NCBI GenBank assembly: GCA_003229995.1
Contig: QIGJ01000188.1
Location: 1-5,895, forward strand
Origin: Gammaproteobacteria bacterium
GTDB taxonomy: Bacteria > Pseudomonadota > Gammaproteobacteria > SZUA-152
DNA length: 5,895 nucleotides
Reading direction: 5' to 3'
Shown here: piece after piece, positions 1-5,895 of the stretch
Position numbering within the stretch: position 1 is the first letter of the stretch
How the letters are laid out: every line of letters starts with the position of its first letter
Made by a program: the position numbers and the translations under genes
Notes under the pieces: model-generated
What the model was told of the DNA's origin: nothing
The model's database searches: none
Seen by the model: only the letters and a program-made list of their open reading frames with translations

Positions 1-1698
1 TGCACCCGGTTCTTTGAAAACGATACCATTATTACTGCTGATATTCCTGTCGACTACTTCAGTGGTAAGGCGAATATGGATAAGGCGCTTGAGTTTATCG
101 ACAATGACAGAGTCGCCAATGCTGGGCAACGCAAGCCTTTCTTTCTTTATTACGCTGACACTCTAGTGCATGAGCCGAATCAGGTGCCGGATGACTATAT
201 TAAACAGGAGCGTATTGATCAATATCTCGTGCAAGGGTGGGATGGTATGCGGGCTCTTCGCTTTCAGAAGATGAAAGATTTGGGCATTATACCCGCTTCT
301 CTGGCATTTCCAGCTCGGGATGGAGGAATACCTGACTGGAATAATGAAGATGATCCGGCGTGGAACAGATTCATGGAACAGGTAACAACAGCCCCGTATA
401 ACGAAACATGGCGTGTGAACACTGTTGCTGAGCTTAAACGAACCTTAGCGAAAAAAATGGCGGTTTATACTGGAATGCTGGAGTATTTCGATGGACAGGT
501 TGGCCGACTGGTGACAAAGCTGAAAGATGTGGGTGAATTCGATAATACGGTTTTTATCTATTTTTCTGACAATGGTGGGGATGCCCGTGAATGGGATTTT
601 ATTGACAGAGACTATATGTATCGCCGCGGGGTTGACAACAGCTACGAAAATATTGGCAGAAGAGGCTCGTTTGTTTCCAATGGACCGGGCTGGGCTCAAG
701 TCACCAATACAGCGTTGCTTGGCAATAAAGCATCAATGGCAGAGGGTGGCATTCGTGCGCCATTCGTTATCAGTTATGTCAATGGCAATATTAATGCAAG
801 CTCAACCAGCACGGCGTTTGCCACGGTCAAGGATGTCGCCGCTACGGTGCTGGAATATGCCGGGGTGACTCATCCGATCGGAACGGGTGTTACGCCTGAC
901 TGGAATTCATGTACTGGCACCTATAATCAGGCCACCGATATTTGTCCGATGAGTGGAAAAAGCTTGATCGGTTTGTTTGAAGGAACCGTACAGAATATTC
1001 ATCGTGATGAGCCTGTCGGTTTTGAACTTTTTGGACTGCCTAACAGAGCGTTATTTTTGGAGGACGACACAGCGCTGTGGAAAATTCGCCAGGTCGGTCT
1101 TTTTGGCCTGGGACTTCGTGTAGGCGAACCTTGGCATTTGCATAATTTGACGCTTGATCCGTCAGAAGCAACCGACCTGAGTTTGACTAACGTTGAGCAG
1201 TTGAAAAAAATGGTTGCGATGTACGAAGAGTATGACAAGGCTGTCGGAATCATCCCTGCTAATGCACCCAGGAAAAGCGATGTCGCTGTTGGTGGTGATG
1301 CCATTTATACCGTCGCGATGACTAACTATGGGCCTGAAAGCGATACGTTTACGTTGACTTGTCGTTCCGAATGGACCTGCACCCTGAGTTCTGCAACTGA
1401 TGAATTGATTGCAGCGCCGATTGCACTGGATGCGGGTGAGTCTGTCGACGTCAATATCACAGTAACGGTACCTACAGGTGGGGGTGGTATGAGTAATACG
1501 ACTCAGGTCACCGCAGTGGCTGCTGAGCGTCGGGAGTTTTCGACGATTACAACAGTTGTGACTCGTGCGGCTGAAGAAGTTGTGACACCTCCTGATGATG
1601 GTGATGATGATAATGGCGGTATCGGTGGAATGTCGATGAATCTGCTGATACTTCTGCTCGCAATGTTTGGGTTTAAATCAATTCGACGGCGTGCATAG
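1..1698 (+). CDS. Arylsulfatase, C-terminal part (5' end outside window), with GlyGly-CTERM tail
   Basis: The frame is open from base 1, so the gene is cut by the window edge and the ATG at 76 is internal. The product resembles Pseudomonas AtsA-type sulfatases, which hydrolyse sulfate esters. Visible family blocks are PFFLYYADTLVHEP (139-180), the long helix ending in LEYFDGQVGRL, the metal-site motif SDNGG at 565-579, GPGWAQ (about 685-702), a lysine followed by EGGIRAPF (742-765), and the closing W-H-L-H-N-L...DPSEATDL block (about 1132-1185). The Cys/Ser-x-Pro-x-Arg formylglycine motif is not seen; it should lie upstream of the window. After the sulfatase fold comes a beta-rich Ig-like region (about 1255-1560) with a Cys pair in TCRSEWTC. 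An acidic DDGDDD linker follows, then GGIGG, a hydrophobic segment and a RRRA end: a GlyGly-CTERM signal. Members of that class are exported and cleaved by rhombosortase for surface display or release. The enzyme class is clear; the natural substrate is not. Confidence 0.92.
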   Translation, partial: CTRFFENDTIITADIPVDYFSGKANMDKALEFIDNDRVANAGQRKPFFLYYADTLVHEPNQVPDDYIKQERIDQYLVQGWDGMRALRFQKMKDLGIIPASLAFPARDGGIPDWNNEDDPAWNRFMEQVTTAPYNETWRVNTVAELKRTLAKKMAVYTGMLEYFDGQVGRLVTKLKDVGEFDNTVFIYFSDNGGDAREWDFIDRDYMYRRGVDNSYENIGRRGSFVSNGPGWAQVTNTALLGNKASMAEGGIRAPFVISYVNGNINASSTSTAFATVKDVAATVLEYAGVTHPIGTGVTPDWNSCTGTYNQATDICPMSGKSLIGLFEGTVQNIHRDEPVGFELFGLPNRALFLEDDTALWKIRQVGLFGLGLRVGEPWHLHNLTLDPSEATDLSLTNVEQLKKMVAMYEEYDKAVGIIPANAPRKSDVAVGGDAIYTVAMTNYGPESDTFTLTCRSEWTCTLSSATDELIAAPIALDAGESVDVNITVTVPTGGGGMSNTTQVTAVAAERREFSTITTVVTRAAEEVVTPPDDGDDDNGGIGGMSMNLLILLLAMFGFKSIRRRA

Positions 1699-1717
1699 AT
1701 ACATAAGAAAACAGTGA

Positions 1718-1747
1718 GCCTGCTCTGTTAGTGGGCCTTTCAACTTT
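1718..1747 (+). terminator. Probable rho-independent terminator after the sulfatase gene
   Basis: Bases 1718-1724 (GCCTGCT) pair along all seven positions with 1730-1736 (AGTGGGC), counting two G-U pairs, around a five-base loop CTGTT. An interrupted T-rich stretch (CTTTCAACTTT) follows. It sits 20 bases after the sulfatase stop codon and before the next gene, as a terminator should. The two wobble pairs and the broken T tract make it a moderate candidate. Confidence 0.5.
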
Positions 1748-1809
1748 AAAAACACATTTAAAAAAGTGAGTTGAGCATGTGTAGGGGGAGTTACAGTTCC
1801 GTACAAATT

Positions 1810-2328
1810 ATGAGGTTTTTTTTATGTGGAAAAAAAGTAACAACACTTTTATTGAGCTTGTCAGCATCTTCTCTGTGGGCCGACAATTGCAGAGATAAAC
1901 TGCCGCCCATGCCTGCTAATGAGCGCTTTGTTGTGCAAACGAATGGAACGGTGGAAGACAAAAAAACAGGATTAGTGTGGAAGCTGTGCCTGGAGGGTTT
2001 GACGGGTAGTGATTGCCGTGATGGTCAGGTAAAAAAAAATCACTGGCATGATGCTATGCAGTATGTGAAAAACGCGAATTTTGCTGGTTACAGTGATTGG
2101 CGCTTACCTGATCTTGAAGATTTAAGTGCCATTTCTGCCCAAAAATGTGATGCTTCTTTTCCTGTTTTTAATGCATTTCCTGACGATAAAAGCTCGGGTG
2201 CATGGTCTTCTGAATCCAGTGCTTATGATGAAAATTATGCGTGGTATATTCATTTTAACACGGGTAAAAGCAGCACCTATATAAAGAGCAGTAGTTTACC
2301 TTTTCGTTTGGTGCGTCAATCTGATTGA
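1810..2328 (+). CDS. Secreted DUF1566 (Lcl C-terminal-like) domain protein
   Basis: From the ATG at 1810 the product is 172 residues. It begins with an apparent Sec signal peptide: a KK pair, the hydrophobic run VTTLLLSLSASS, and a likely cleavage after LWA, just before DNC. The rest is one DUF1566 domain: NGTVEDKKTGLVWKLC, then GYSDWRLPDLEDL, AWSSE, a W-Y-I-H-F strand and the closing FRLVRQ. The mature part has four cysteines (DNC, LC, DC, KC), arranged as often seen in this family and probably disulfide-bonded outside the cytoplasm. DUF1566 domains occur in bacterial surface and exported proteins; no enzymatic role is established. The start is uncertain: 1810 has only a distant purine-rich stretch (AGGGGGAG, 1783-1790), in-frame ATG 1777 and TTG 1771 add a longer N terminus, and the best ribosome site serves an out-of-frame ATG at 1824. 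It seems to be a single-gene unit, since a terminator precedes it and a decayed region follows. Confidence 0.82.
   Translation: MRFFLCGKKVTTLLLSLSASSLWADNCRDKLPPMPANERFVVQTNGTVEDKKTGLVWKLCLEGLTGSDCRDGQVKKNHWHDAMQYVKNANFAGYSDWRLPDLEDLSAISAQKCDASFPVFNAFPDDKSSGAWSSESSAYDENYAWYIHFNTGKSSTYIKSSSLPFRLVRQSD
1812..1836 (+). promoter_or_regulatory. Shine-Dalgarno GAGG followed by T8 and A7 homopolymers at the DUF1566 start
   Basis: GAGG (1812-1815) stands eight bases before an ATG at 1824-1826, near ideal spacing, with T8 (1816-1823) between them. From 1824 the reading is M-W-K-K and then leaves the DUF1566 frame inside an A7 run (1830-1836), ending at a TAA soon after. Removing one A from the run would give MWKKVTTLLLSLSASSLWA, a textbook signal peptide joined to the DUF1566 protein. 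So the start may be frame-variable at this tract, or the A run may hold an error of one base. Confidence 0.45.
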
Positions 2329-2551
2329 TTTTTACTTCTTTCTTTAAAATATCCCGGTTTGTTATGCCTGTTTCAGAAATCACGACCCAAAGACCGAGTC
2401 GTATGTCTGCGTTAACAAGCGCCAGCCTGCTTCAGTTGGAACGTGCGGACTTTCTACGTGATGACTACGCCATTTTAACGGGTGATGTCTGATATTCCGC
2501 CTGGGGGTAGTTTGTTTTCTGTGGTGGAGAACAAAAGTAAACAAACACCGG
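2329..2551. other. Intergenic stretch without a convincing gene; left edge of the decayed region
   Basis: About 220 bases between the DUF1566 stop and the first recognisable condensation-domain remnant. Frames are short on both strands. The only start-to-stop frame worth naming is a 42-residue one at 2364-2492. I see no clear hairpin terminator after the DUF1566 gene, and no inverted repeats or target-site duplication marking a mobile element. It probably includes degraded sequence from the same lost gene, but I cannot align it to anything. Confidence 0.5.
2364..2492 (+). CDS. Possible 42-residue hypothetical ORF, perhaps a gene remnant
   Basis: ATG at 2364 to TGA at 2490-2492. I do not recognise the product. 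The start MPVSEITTQRPSRM is polar; the middle SLLQLERADFLRDDYAIL could form an amphipathic helix. There is no signal peptide or membrane segment, and no good Shine-Dalgarno sequence lies before the ATG. Because it directly precedes a wrecked NRPS domain, it may be the surviving N-terminal end of the lost synthetase gene or another fragment, rather than a working small gene. Confidence 0.2.
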   Translation: MPVSEITTQRPSRMSALTSASLLQLERADFLRDDYAILTGDV

Positions 2552-3383
2552 TTGAACGTTTTTTTGGCTGTGATTATTATCATTATTTTACTCAAAACCC
2601 GGATATACAGTGTTTGTGCAAGGAGAATCGTCTCCTCTGGAAGAACTGCCTGTGCAATATGCCAATTGTGCTACTTGGCGACACCGTTTGTTGACCTCAA
2701 AAAGAATGGCAATGACGAATTAATGACTGGGTTGAATGGTGGGGAAAAGGTCAGCCACCTTTACTGGCGCTACCGACCGGTAGACAAACCCCGTCAATAT
2801 TCCACTTTTCGTGCGTATTCTTTGCCTTGTCAATTGCCTGAAAATTTGACCCGGCAATTAAAAATTGTCGCACAAAAAGAGAATTCAACACCGTTCATCA
2901 TGGTGTTATCGACCTTGTTTGCTTTACTTTATCGCTATAGTGGCTGTGAGGATATTGTGATGGGTGCGACATTTTCCAACCGGAATCATCCCGATCGCCA
3001 CGAGTATATTGGCAGCCTGCTATATCTCCGCGTAGGTCTGCAAGGAAATACTCAAACAGGCTATGATGCCTTTTCGTGTTATGTTGACGTTTGTTCCTGA
3101 AATCATACCGAACACATTTGATGCAACAGAACTGGATGTTTCGATCATGCAGGCAAAGAAACTGGAAAACAAACCGGGTCAACTCACACTAAAAGGATTT
3201 TGGCGCTACAGAAAAGACTTGTTTGAGAAAAAAACAATCGTGCAAATGGCAGAAAATTTGCAATGTATGCTGGAAAGCACAGTGAGCAATCAAGAGCAAA
3301 CAATCGATGATCTACCGCTGAAGCACCTTCCAGAGTGGAAAAAAGAATGTAAAAAACAGAAGAAAAGGAAGAACCAACATTGA
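2552..3383 (+). pseudogene. Decayed NRPS condensation (C) domain, multiply frameshifted and internally deleted
   Basis: Pieces of a C domain follow each other in the right order but in different frames. A weak first piece LAVIIIIILL (about 2560-2595) may match the segment after the catalytic histidines. Next, FVQGESSPLEELPVQYA followed by NCATWRHRLL (2613-2696, then a stop at 2721-2723) matches the QYADYAxWQR block. DWVEWWGKGQPPLLALPTG (2725-2781, another frame) matches the YW...LPTDRP block. A third frame (about 2800-3050) gives FRAYSLPCQLPENLTRQL, LFALLYRYSGCEDIVMG and YIGSLLYLRV. A last piece (3042-3380) gives KEILKQA, PFRVMLTFVP and the domain end WRYRKDLFEKKTIVQMAENL with DDLPL. The N-terminal half with HHxxxDG is absent, and 30-45 residues normally holding the HQDxPFE segment are missing near 3063. 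No frame can therefore yield an active domain. The final frame ends in a Lys-rich tail with no adenylation domain after it, so the parent protein ended with this C domain. Its stop TGA (3381-3383) overlaps the aminotransferase start. Confidence 0.85.
3365..3371 (+). promoter_or_regulatory. Ribosome binding site of the aminotransferase, fixing its TTG start
   Basis: AAGGAAG lies eight bases before TTG 3380. No in-frame ATG or GTG occurs near the N terminus (the first methionine codon falls at about residue 95, well inside the conserved fold), so this site and the TTG together define the start. The TTG shares bases with the stop codon of the decayed upstream frame (TTGA), a coupling arrangement left from the ancestral operon. 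Confidence 0.75.
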
Positions 3384-4762
3384 ACGATACGGACTTACCC
3401 ACAACACCATCTCATCTTTTTCGAGTCGTTGACTGGACCAAATCTTTTTTAACGGCAGACTATGGTGAAGGTGTCTACCTTTATGATACCGATGGAAAAC
3501 GTTATCTGGATGCTATTGGCGGCACACATGTCATCACGGTAGGGTATGGCGTCGAAGAAATTGCAGATGCAATAGCGGAGCAGGCGCGTAAAGCCTGTTT
3601 TGTCCATAAAGCACATTTTACCAGCGAACCTCAAGAGCATCTTGCAACGGTGGTGGCTGAAATGTCGCCGCCAGAGATGGATGCACGGGTCTGTTTTGCG
3701 ACAGGTGGTTCCACGGCAAATGAAGTGGCCATTCAAATGGCACAGTATTATCAAGTTGAAACCGGACATCCGGGAAGGCGAAAAATTATTGCCCGCTGGC
3801 ACAGCTATCATGGCCGTACGATTGCCACCCTATCGCTTTCAGGCAATCTGTTTGTCCGTCGTAACATGCCACTGTCGCAACTGGATTTTCCCCATATTCA
3901 GGCGCCGCATTGTTATCAATGTCCCTATCAATTGAGTTATCCCGATTGTGGACTGGCGTGTGCCAATGAATTGGCAACCACGATTGAGCAGGAAGGGCCG
4001 GACAGCGTTGCTGCCTTTATTGCCGAGCCCATCATTGGTGGAGCGGGTAGTGCCATTGTTCCTCCTCCGGGTTATTACGAAAAAATCAGAGAGATTTGTG
4101 ATTTTTATCAAATTCTTTTTATCTCGGAGGAAGTGATCACCGGCTTTGGTCGCACCGGGAAAAACTTTGGTATTGAACACTGGAATGCCGTCCCCGATAT
4201 TATTACCTCCTCAAAAACATTGAGTAGTGGTTATGCACCGATTGCATCAATCAGTGTTCATAAAAAGGTATGGGAGACATTTATGGGCGGTAAAAGAAGT
4301 GGCATTCCGACGTTTATGACCTACTCAGGCCATCCGATCAGTTGCGCTGCTGCGTTGGCGGTGCAGAACTATATTGCGAAACATCAACTGATTAATCGCT
4401 GTGAAATGATGGGCAAGTATCTCAAGGAGGCGATTCAAAAACTCGCCGAACGTGAATCGTTAATCGGTGATGTGCGCGGCAAAGGCCTGTTGATCGGTGT
4501 TGAATTTGTACAAAACCGGGAGACACATCAACCGTTTCCTCGTGCCACCAAACTGGTCGGGAACATTGTGCAGGTGGCGCTCGGGCAGGGGCTGATTTTA
4601 AGGGGGCAACCCGGCACCGGAACCAGTGTTGATGGTGATCATATTCTGATTTCTCCTCCCTTCATTATTAATAAAGCACAGTGTGATGAACTGGTGGAAA
4701 TATTAGCGTCCAGTATCAAACAGGCAAAATCAATGCTTAATCTGAGTGCCGCACATGAGTGA
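3380..4762 (+). CDS. Class III PLP-dependent aminotransferase, 460 aa
   Basis: The protein is full length for the fold type I class III (omega-transaminase) family, cytosolic and PLP-dependent. It would move an amino group between an amine or omega-amino acid and a keto acid or aldehyde. Motifs in order: GVYLYDTDGKRYLDAIGG (31-48); ATGGSTANEVA (107-117), the PLP phosphate loop; WHSYHGR (140-146), whose aromatic residue stacks on the cofactor; a Cys-rich loop HCYQCPYQ...DCGLAC (177-194) known from a subset of this family; AEPIIGG (215-221); EEVITGFGRTG (250-260); the Schiff-base lysine K279 in SSKTLSSGYAP; and TYSGHPISCAAALA (314-327). One oddity is that position 250, normally the Asp that contacts the PLP ring nitrogen, is Glu. 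The start is TTG with a good ribosome site. The 3' end overlaps the ThDP gene by eight bases, so the two are very probably co-translated. Substrate cannot be read from sequence; the setting suggests a biosynthetic role beside an NRPS remnant, with taurine:pyruvate aminotransferase-like catabolism as an alternative. Confidence 0.93.
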   Translation: MNDTDLPTTPSHLFRVVDWTKSFLTADYGEGVYLYDTDGKRYLDAIGGTHVITVGYGVEEIADAIAEQARKACFVHKAHFTSEPQEHLATVVAEMSPPEMDARVCFATGGSTANEVAIQMAQYYQVETGHPGRRKIIARWHSYHGRTIATLSLSGNLFVRRNMPLSQLDFPHIQAPHCYQCPYQLSYPDCGLACANELATTIEQEGPDSVAAFIAEPIIGGAGSAIVPPPGYYEKIREICDFYQILFISEEVITGFGRTGKNFGIEHWNAVPDIITSSKTLSSGYAPIASISVHKKVWETFMGGKRSGIPTFMTYSGHPISCAAALAVQNYIAKHQLINRCEMMGKYLKEAIQKLAERESLIGDVRGKGLLIGVEFVQNRETHQPFPRATKLVGNIVQVALGQGLILRGQPGTGTSVDGDHILISPPFIINKAQCDELVEILASSIKQAKSMLNLSAAHE

Positions 4763-5895
4763 AACGCCCTACAATTTAAGTGACCTGTTGGTCGAATATC
4801 TTCACCATCTTGAGGTGGAGTATGTTTTTGGCGTACCCGGTGTGCATGTTTCAGCACTGTTTGAAGCGTTGGCACGGAGTGAAAAGAAAGGTGGACCGCG
4901 TACCATCCTGGCCCGCCATGAAACCGGTGCGGCGCATATGGCCGATGGTTATGCGCGTGAAACAGGCAAGCTGGGAGTCTGTTGCGCCACGACCGGCCCG
5001 GGTGCCAGTAACCTGATTACCGGGGTTGCCTCGGCTTATCTTGATCATACGCCACTGTTAGTCATTACGGGACAAACGCCTGTACCCCAGTTCGGTATGG
5101 CTGCCTTTCAGGAATCTTCTCCTGACATGATGGATACCAGCGCCATGTTGGCGCTGTGTACCTATTACAGTAATGTCGTCACACACGCACAACAATTTGA
5201 AAATAAATTGTGCAAGGCACTCAGTATGGCGTTGCGTTCTCCCAAAGGCCCAGTGCATCTGAGTATTCCTGTCGATCTTTCCCGCACTCCCTTTCCTGAG
5301 GGTATCCGTTATCCCGATTTGCCTGCGTTGTTAATGAAACAAGCCTCTTTTGTCGATAACACAGCGCTGGAAACACTCTGTCAGCAGGTAGATGATACCT
5401 TGTCTCGCAAGCAGCGCATTATTCTTCTGGTGGGTCATGAATGCAGAGGTGCAACGGATGCCATCATGGCATTTGCAGAGCTGGTCAGTGCTCAAGTCAT
5501 CACAACACAACGCGGTAAAACATGGGCAGATCCTTATCATCCCTTAGTGCAAGGTGTGTTTGGTTATGCCGGGCACCAGACGGCCCGACAGGCGTTAACC
5601 GATGATGCTGTGGATTTGATTTTGGCGGCAGGCACAGGACTGGGGCAGTGGAGTACGTCAAGTTTTGACAAGGTTTTATTGAATCATAAATTGGTGCATA
5701 TCCACCCGCTATGTGACTATTTCAGCCGTTCCCCCATGGCCAGATTACATGTTTGTGGACAGGTTAAAACGGTATTTGAAGCGCTGGTTTTTCATTTAAA
5801 CAGTAAAGGTCATGAACAACCACTTATTCCCCTTTTGGCGACGACATCGACAGAAGAAACCTGCGATATTATTCCACCACAAATTAACGTTATAT
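4755..5895 (+). CDS. ThDP-dependent enzyme, acetolactate synthase-like, N-terminal part (3' end outside window)
   Basis: The frame opens at ATG 4755 and stays open to the window end, giving 380 residues of a family that usually has 550-600. Residues 1 to about 175 form the ThDP-binding N-terminal (PYR) domain: YVFGVPG (23-29); RHETGAAHMADGYAR (54-68), with E56 as the glutamate that activates the cofactor aminopyrimidine; TTGPGASNL (79-87); HTPLLVITGQTP (98-109); AAFQE; and GPVHLSIPVDL. From about 190 a central Rossmann-like domain follows (IILLVGHE, DLILAAGTGLGQW, VHIHPL). The C-terminal PP domain with the GDG...N metal motif is not in the window. Known chemistry in the superfamily is decarboxylation of a 2-keto acid and transfer of the resulting acyl anion to a carbonyl. 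It is not clearly a housekeeping acetolactate synthase: GTDAFQE reads GMAAFQE, and the conserved VKH after it is not evident. No Shine-Dalgarno is seen, so translation probably depends on coupling through the ATGAGTGA overlap with the aminotransferase gene. A GTG at 4746 is a less likely start. Confidence 0.9.
   Translation, partial: MSETPYNLSDLLVEYLHHLEVEYVFGVPGVHVSALFEALARSEKKGGPRTILARHETGAAHMADGYARETGKLGVCCATTGPGASNLITGVASAYLDHTPLLVITGQTPVPQFGMAAFQESSPDMMDTSAMLALCTYYSNVVTHAQQFENKLCKALSMALRSPKGPVHLSIPVDLSRTPFPEGIRYPDLPALLMKQASFVDNTALETLCQQVDDTLSRKQRIILLVGHECRGATDAIMAFAELVSAQVITTQRGKTWADPYHPLVQGVFGYAGHQTARQALTDDAVDLILAAGTGLGQWSTSSFDKVLLNHKLVHIHPLCDYFSRSPMARLHVCGQVKTVFEALVFHLNSKGHEQPLIPLLATTSTEETCDIIPPQINVI

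Noticed and set aside
445..699. Minus-strand frame inside the sulfatase gene (also others at 999-1304 and plus-strand 527-868)
   Set aside because: They lie wholly within a well-supported coding frame and show no recognisable domain or ribosome site.
2325..2350. Possible promoter TTGATT ... TAAAAT before the small ORF
   Set aside because: The spacing is only 14 bases and the first box matches poorly; it overlaps the DUF1566 stop codon and is likely chance in AT-rich sequence.
2552..3100. Reading this frame as an intact 182-residue gene
   Set aside because: Only the middle and later part matches a condensation domain; the beginning and end are out-of-frame sequence, and neighbouring domain blocks lie in other frames.
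3063..3383. Separate small protein starting at ATG 3063
   Set aside because: It is the C-terminal end of the same condensation domain, has no good ribosome site, and matching residues (KEILKQA) extend upstream of the ATG.
2552..3383. Programmed frameshifting in an otherwise functional condensation domain
   Set aside because: Several frame changes would be needed and conserved parts, including HHxxxDG, are absent, so recoding cannot restore function.
3449..5540. Several minus-strand frames of 60-120 residues across the aminotransferase and ThDP genes
   Set aside because: All overlap strongly supported genes on the other strand; translations are Cys/His/Arg-rich, typical of shadow frames.
3380..5895. 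Taurine degradation pair Tpa and Xsc
   Set aside because: The aminotransferase-plus-ThDP order is suggestive, but the ThDP N terminus (RHETGAAHMADGYAR, AAFQE, SIPVDL) reads closer to acetolactate-synthase-like proteins than to Xsc as I remember it. Kept only as an alternative.

Overview
The window looks like chromosomal DNA from a Gammaproteobacterium, probably marine or polysaccharide-associated. This rests on a sulfatase ending in a GlyGly-CTERM (rhombosortase-type) sorting tail, a secreted DUF1566 protein and remains of non-ribosomal peptide synthesis. The genus cannot be fixed from the sequence. All genes recognised are on the + strand; I found no RNA genes, insertion sequences, CRISPR arrays or long repeats.

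Layout. (1) Positions 1-1698: the 3' part of a type I arylsulfatase gene whose 5' end, with the formylglycine site, lies outside the window. It carries an Ig-like domain and a GlyGly-CTERM tail, and is followed by a likely hairpin terminator. (2) Positions 1810-2328: a small exported DUF1566 (Lcl C-terminal-like) protein. Its start lies in a T8/A7 homopolymer stretch, and the best ribosome site points to an ATG in a different frame. (3) Positions 2329-3383: a decayed stretch. From about 2552 it holds the remains of an NRPS condensation domain spread over all three forward frames, with the catalytic HHxxxDG half missing. Before it lie about 220 bases with no convincing gene. (4) Positions 3380-4762: an intact class III PLP aminotransferase. 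(5) Positions 4755-5895: the N-terminal two thirds of a thiamine-diphosphate (ThDP) enzyme of the acetolactate-synthase superfamily, running off the window.

How it fits together. The last relic frame of the condensation domain overlaps the aminotransferase start (TTGA), and the aminotransferase stop overlaps the ThDP start (ATGAGTGA). These look like a former operon: condensation domain, aminotransferase, ThDP enzyme. The inference is a secondary-metabolite cassette in which a ThDP enzyme and an aminotransferase act in succession on a carbonyl compound to make an amine building block, while the adjoining NRPS domain has been lost. The sulfatase and DUF1566 genes appear to be unrelated secreted-protein neighbours, so position 2330-2550 is probably the edge of the cluster.
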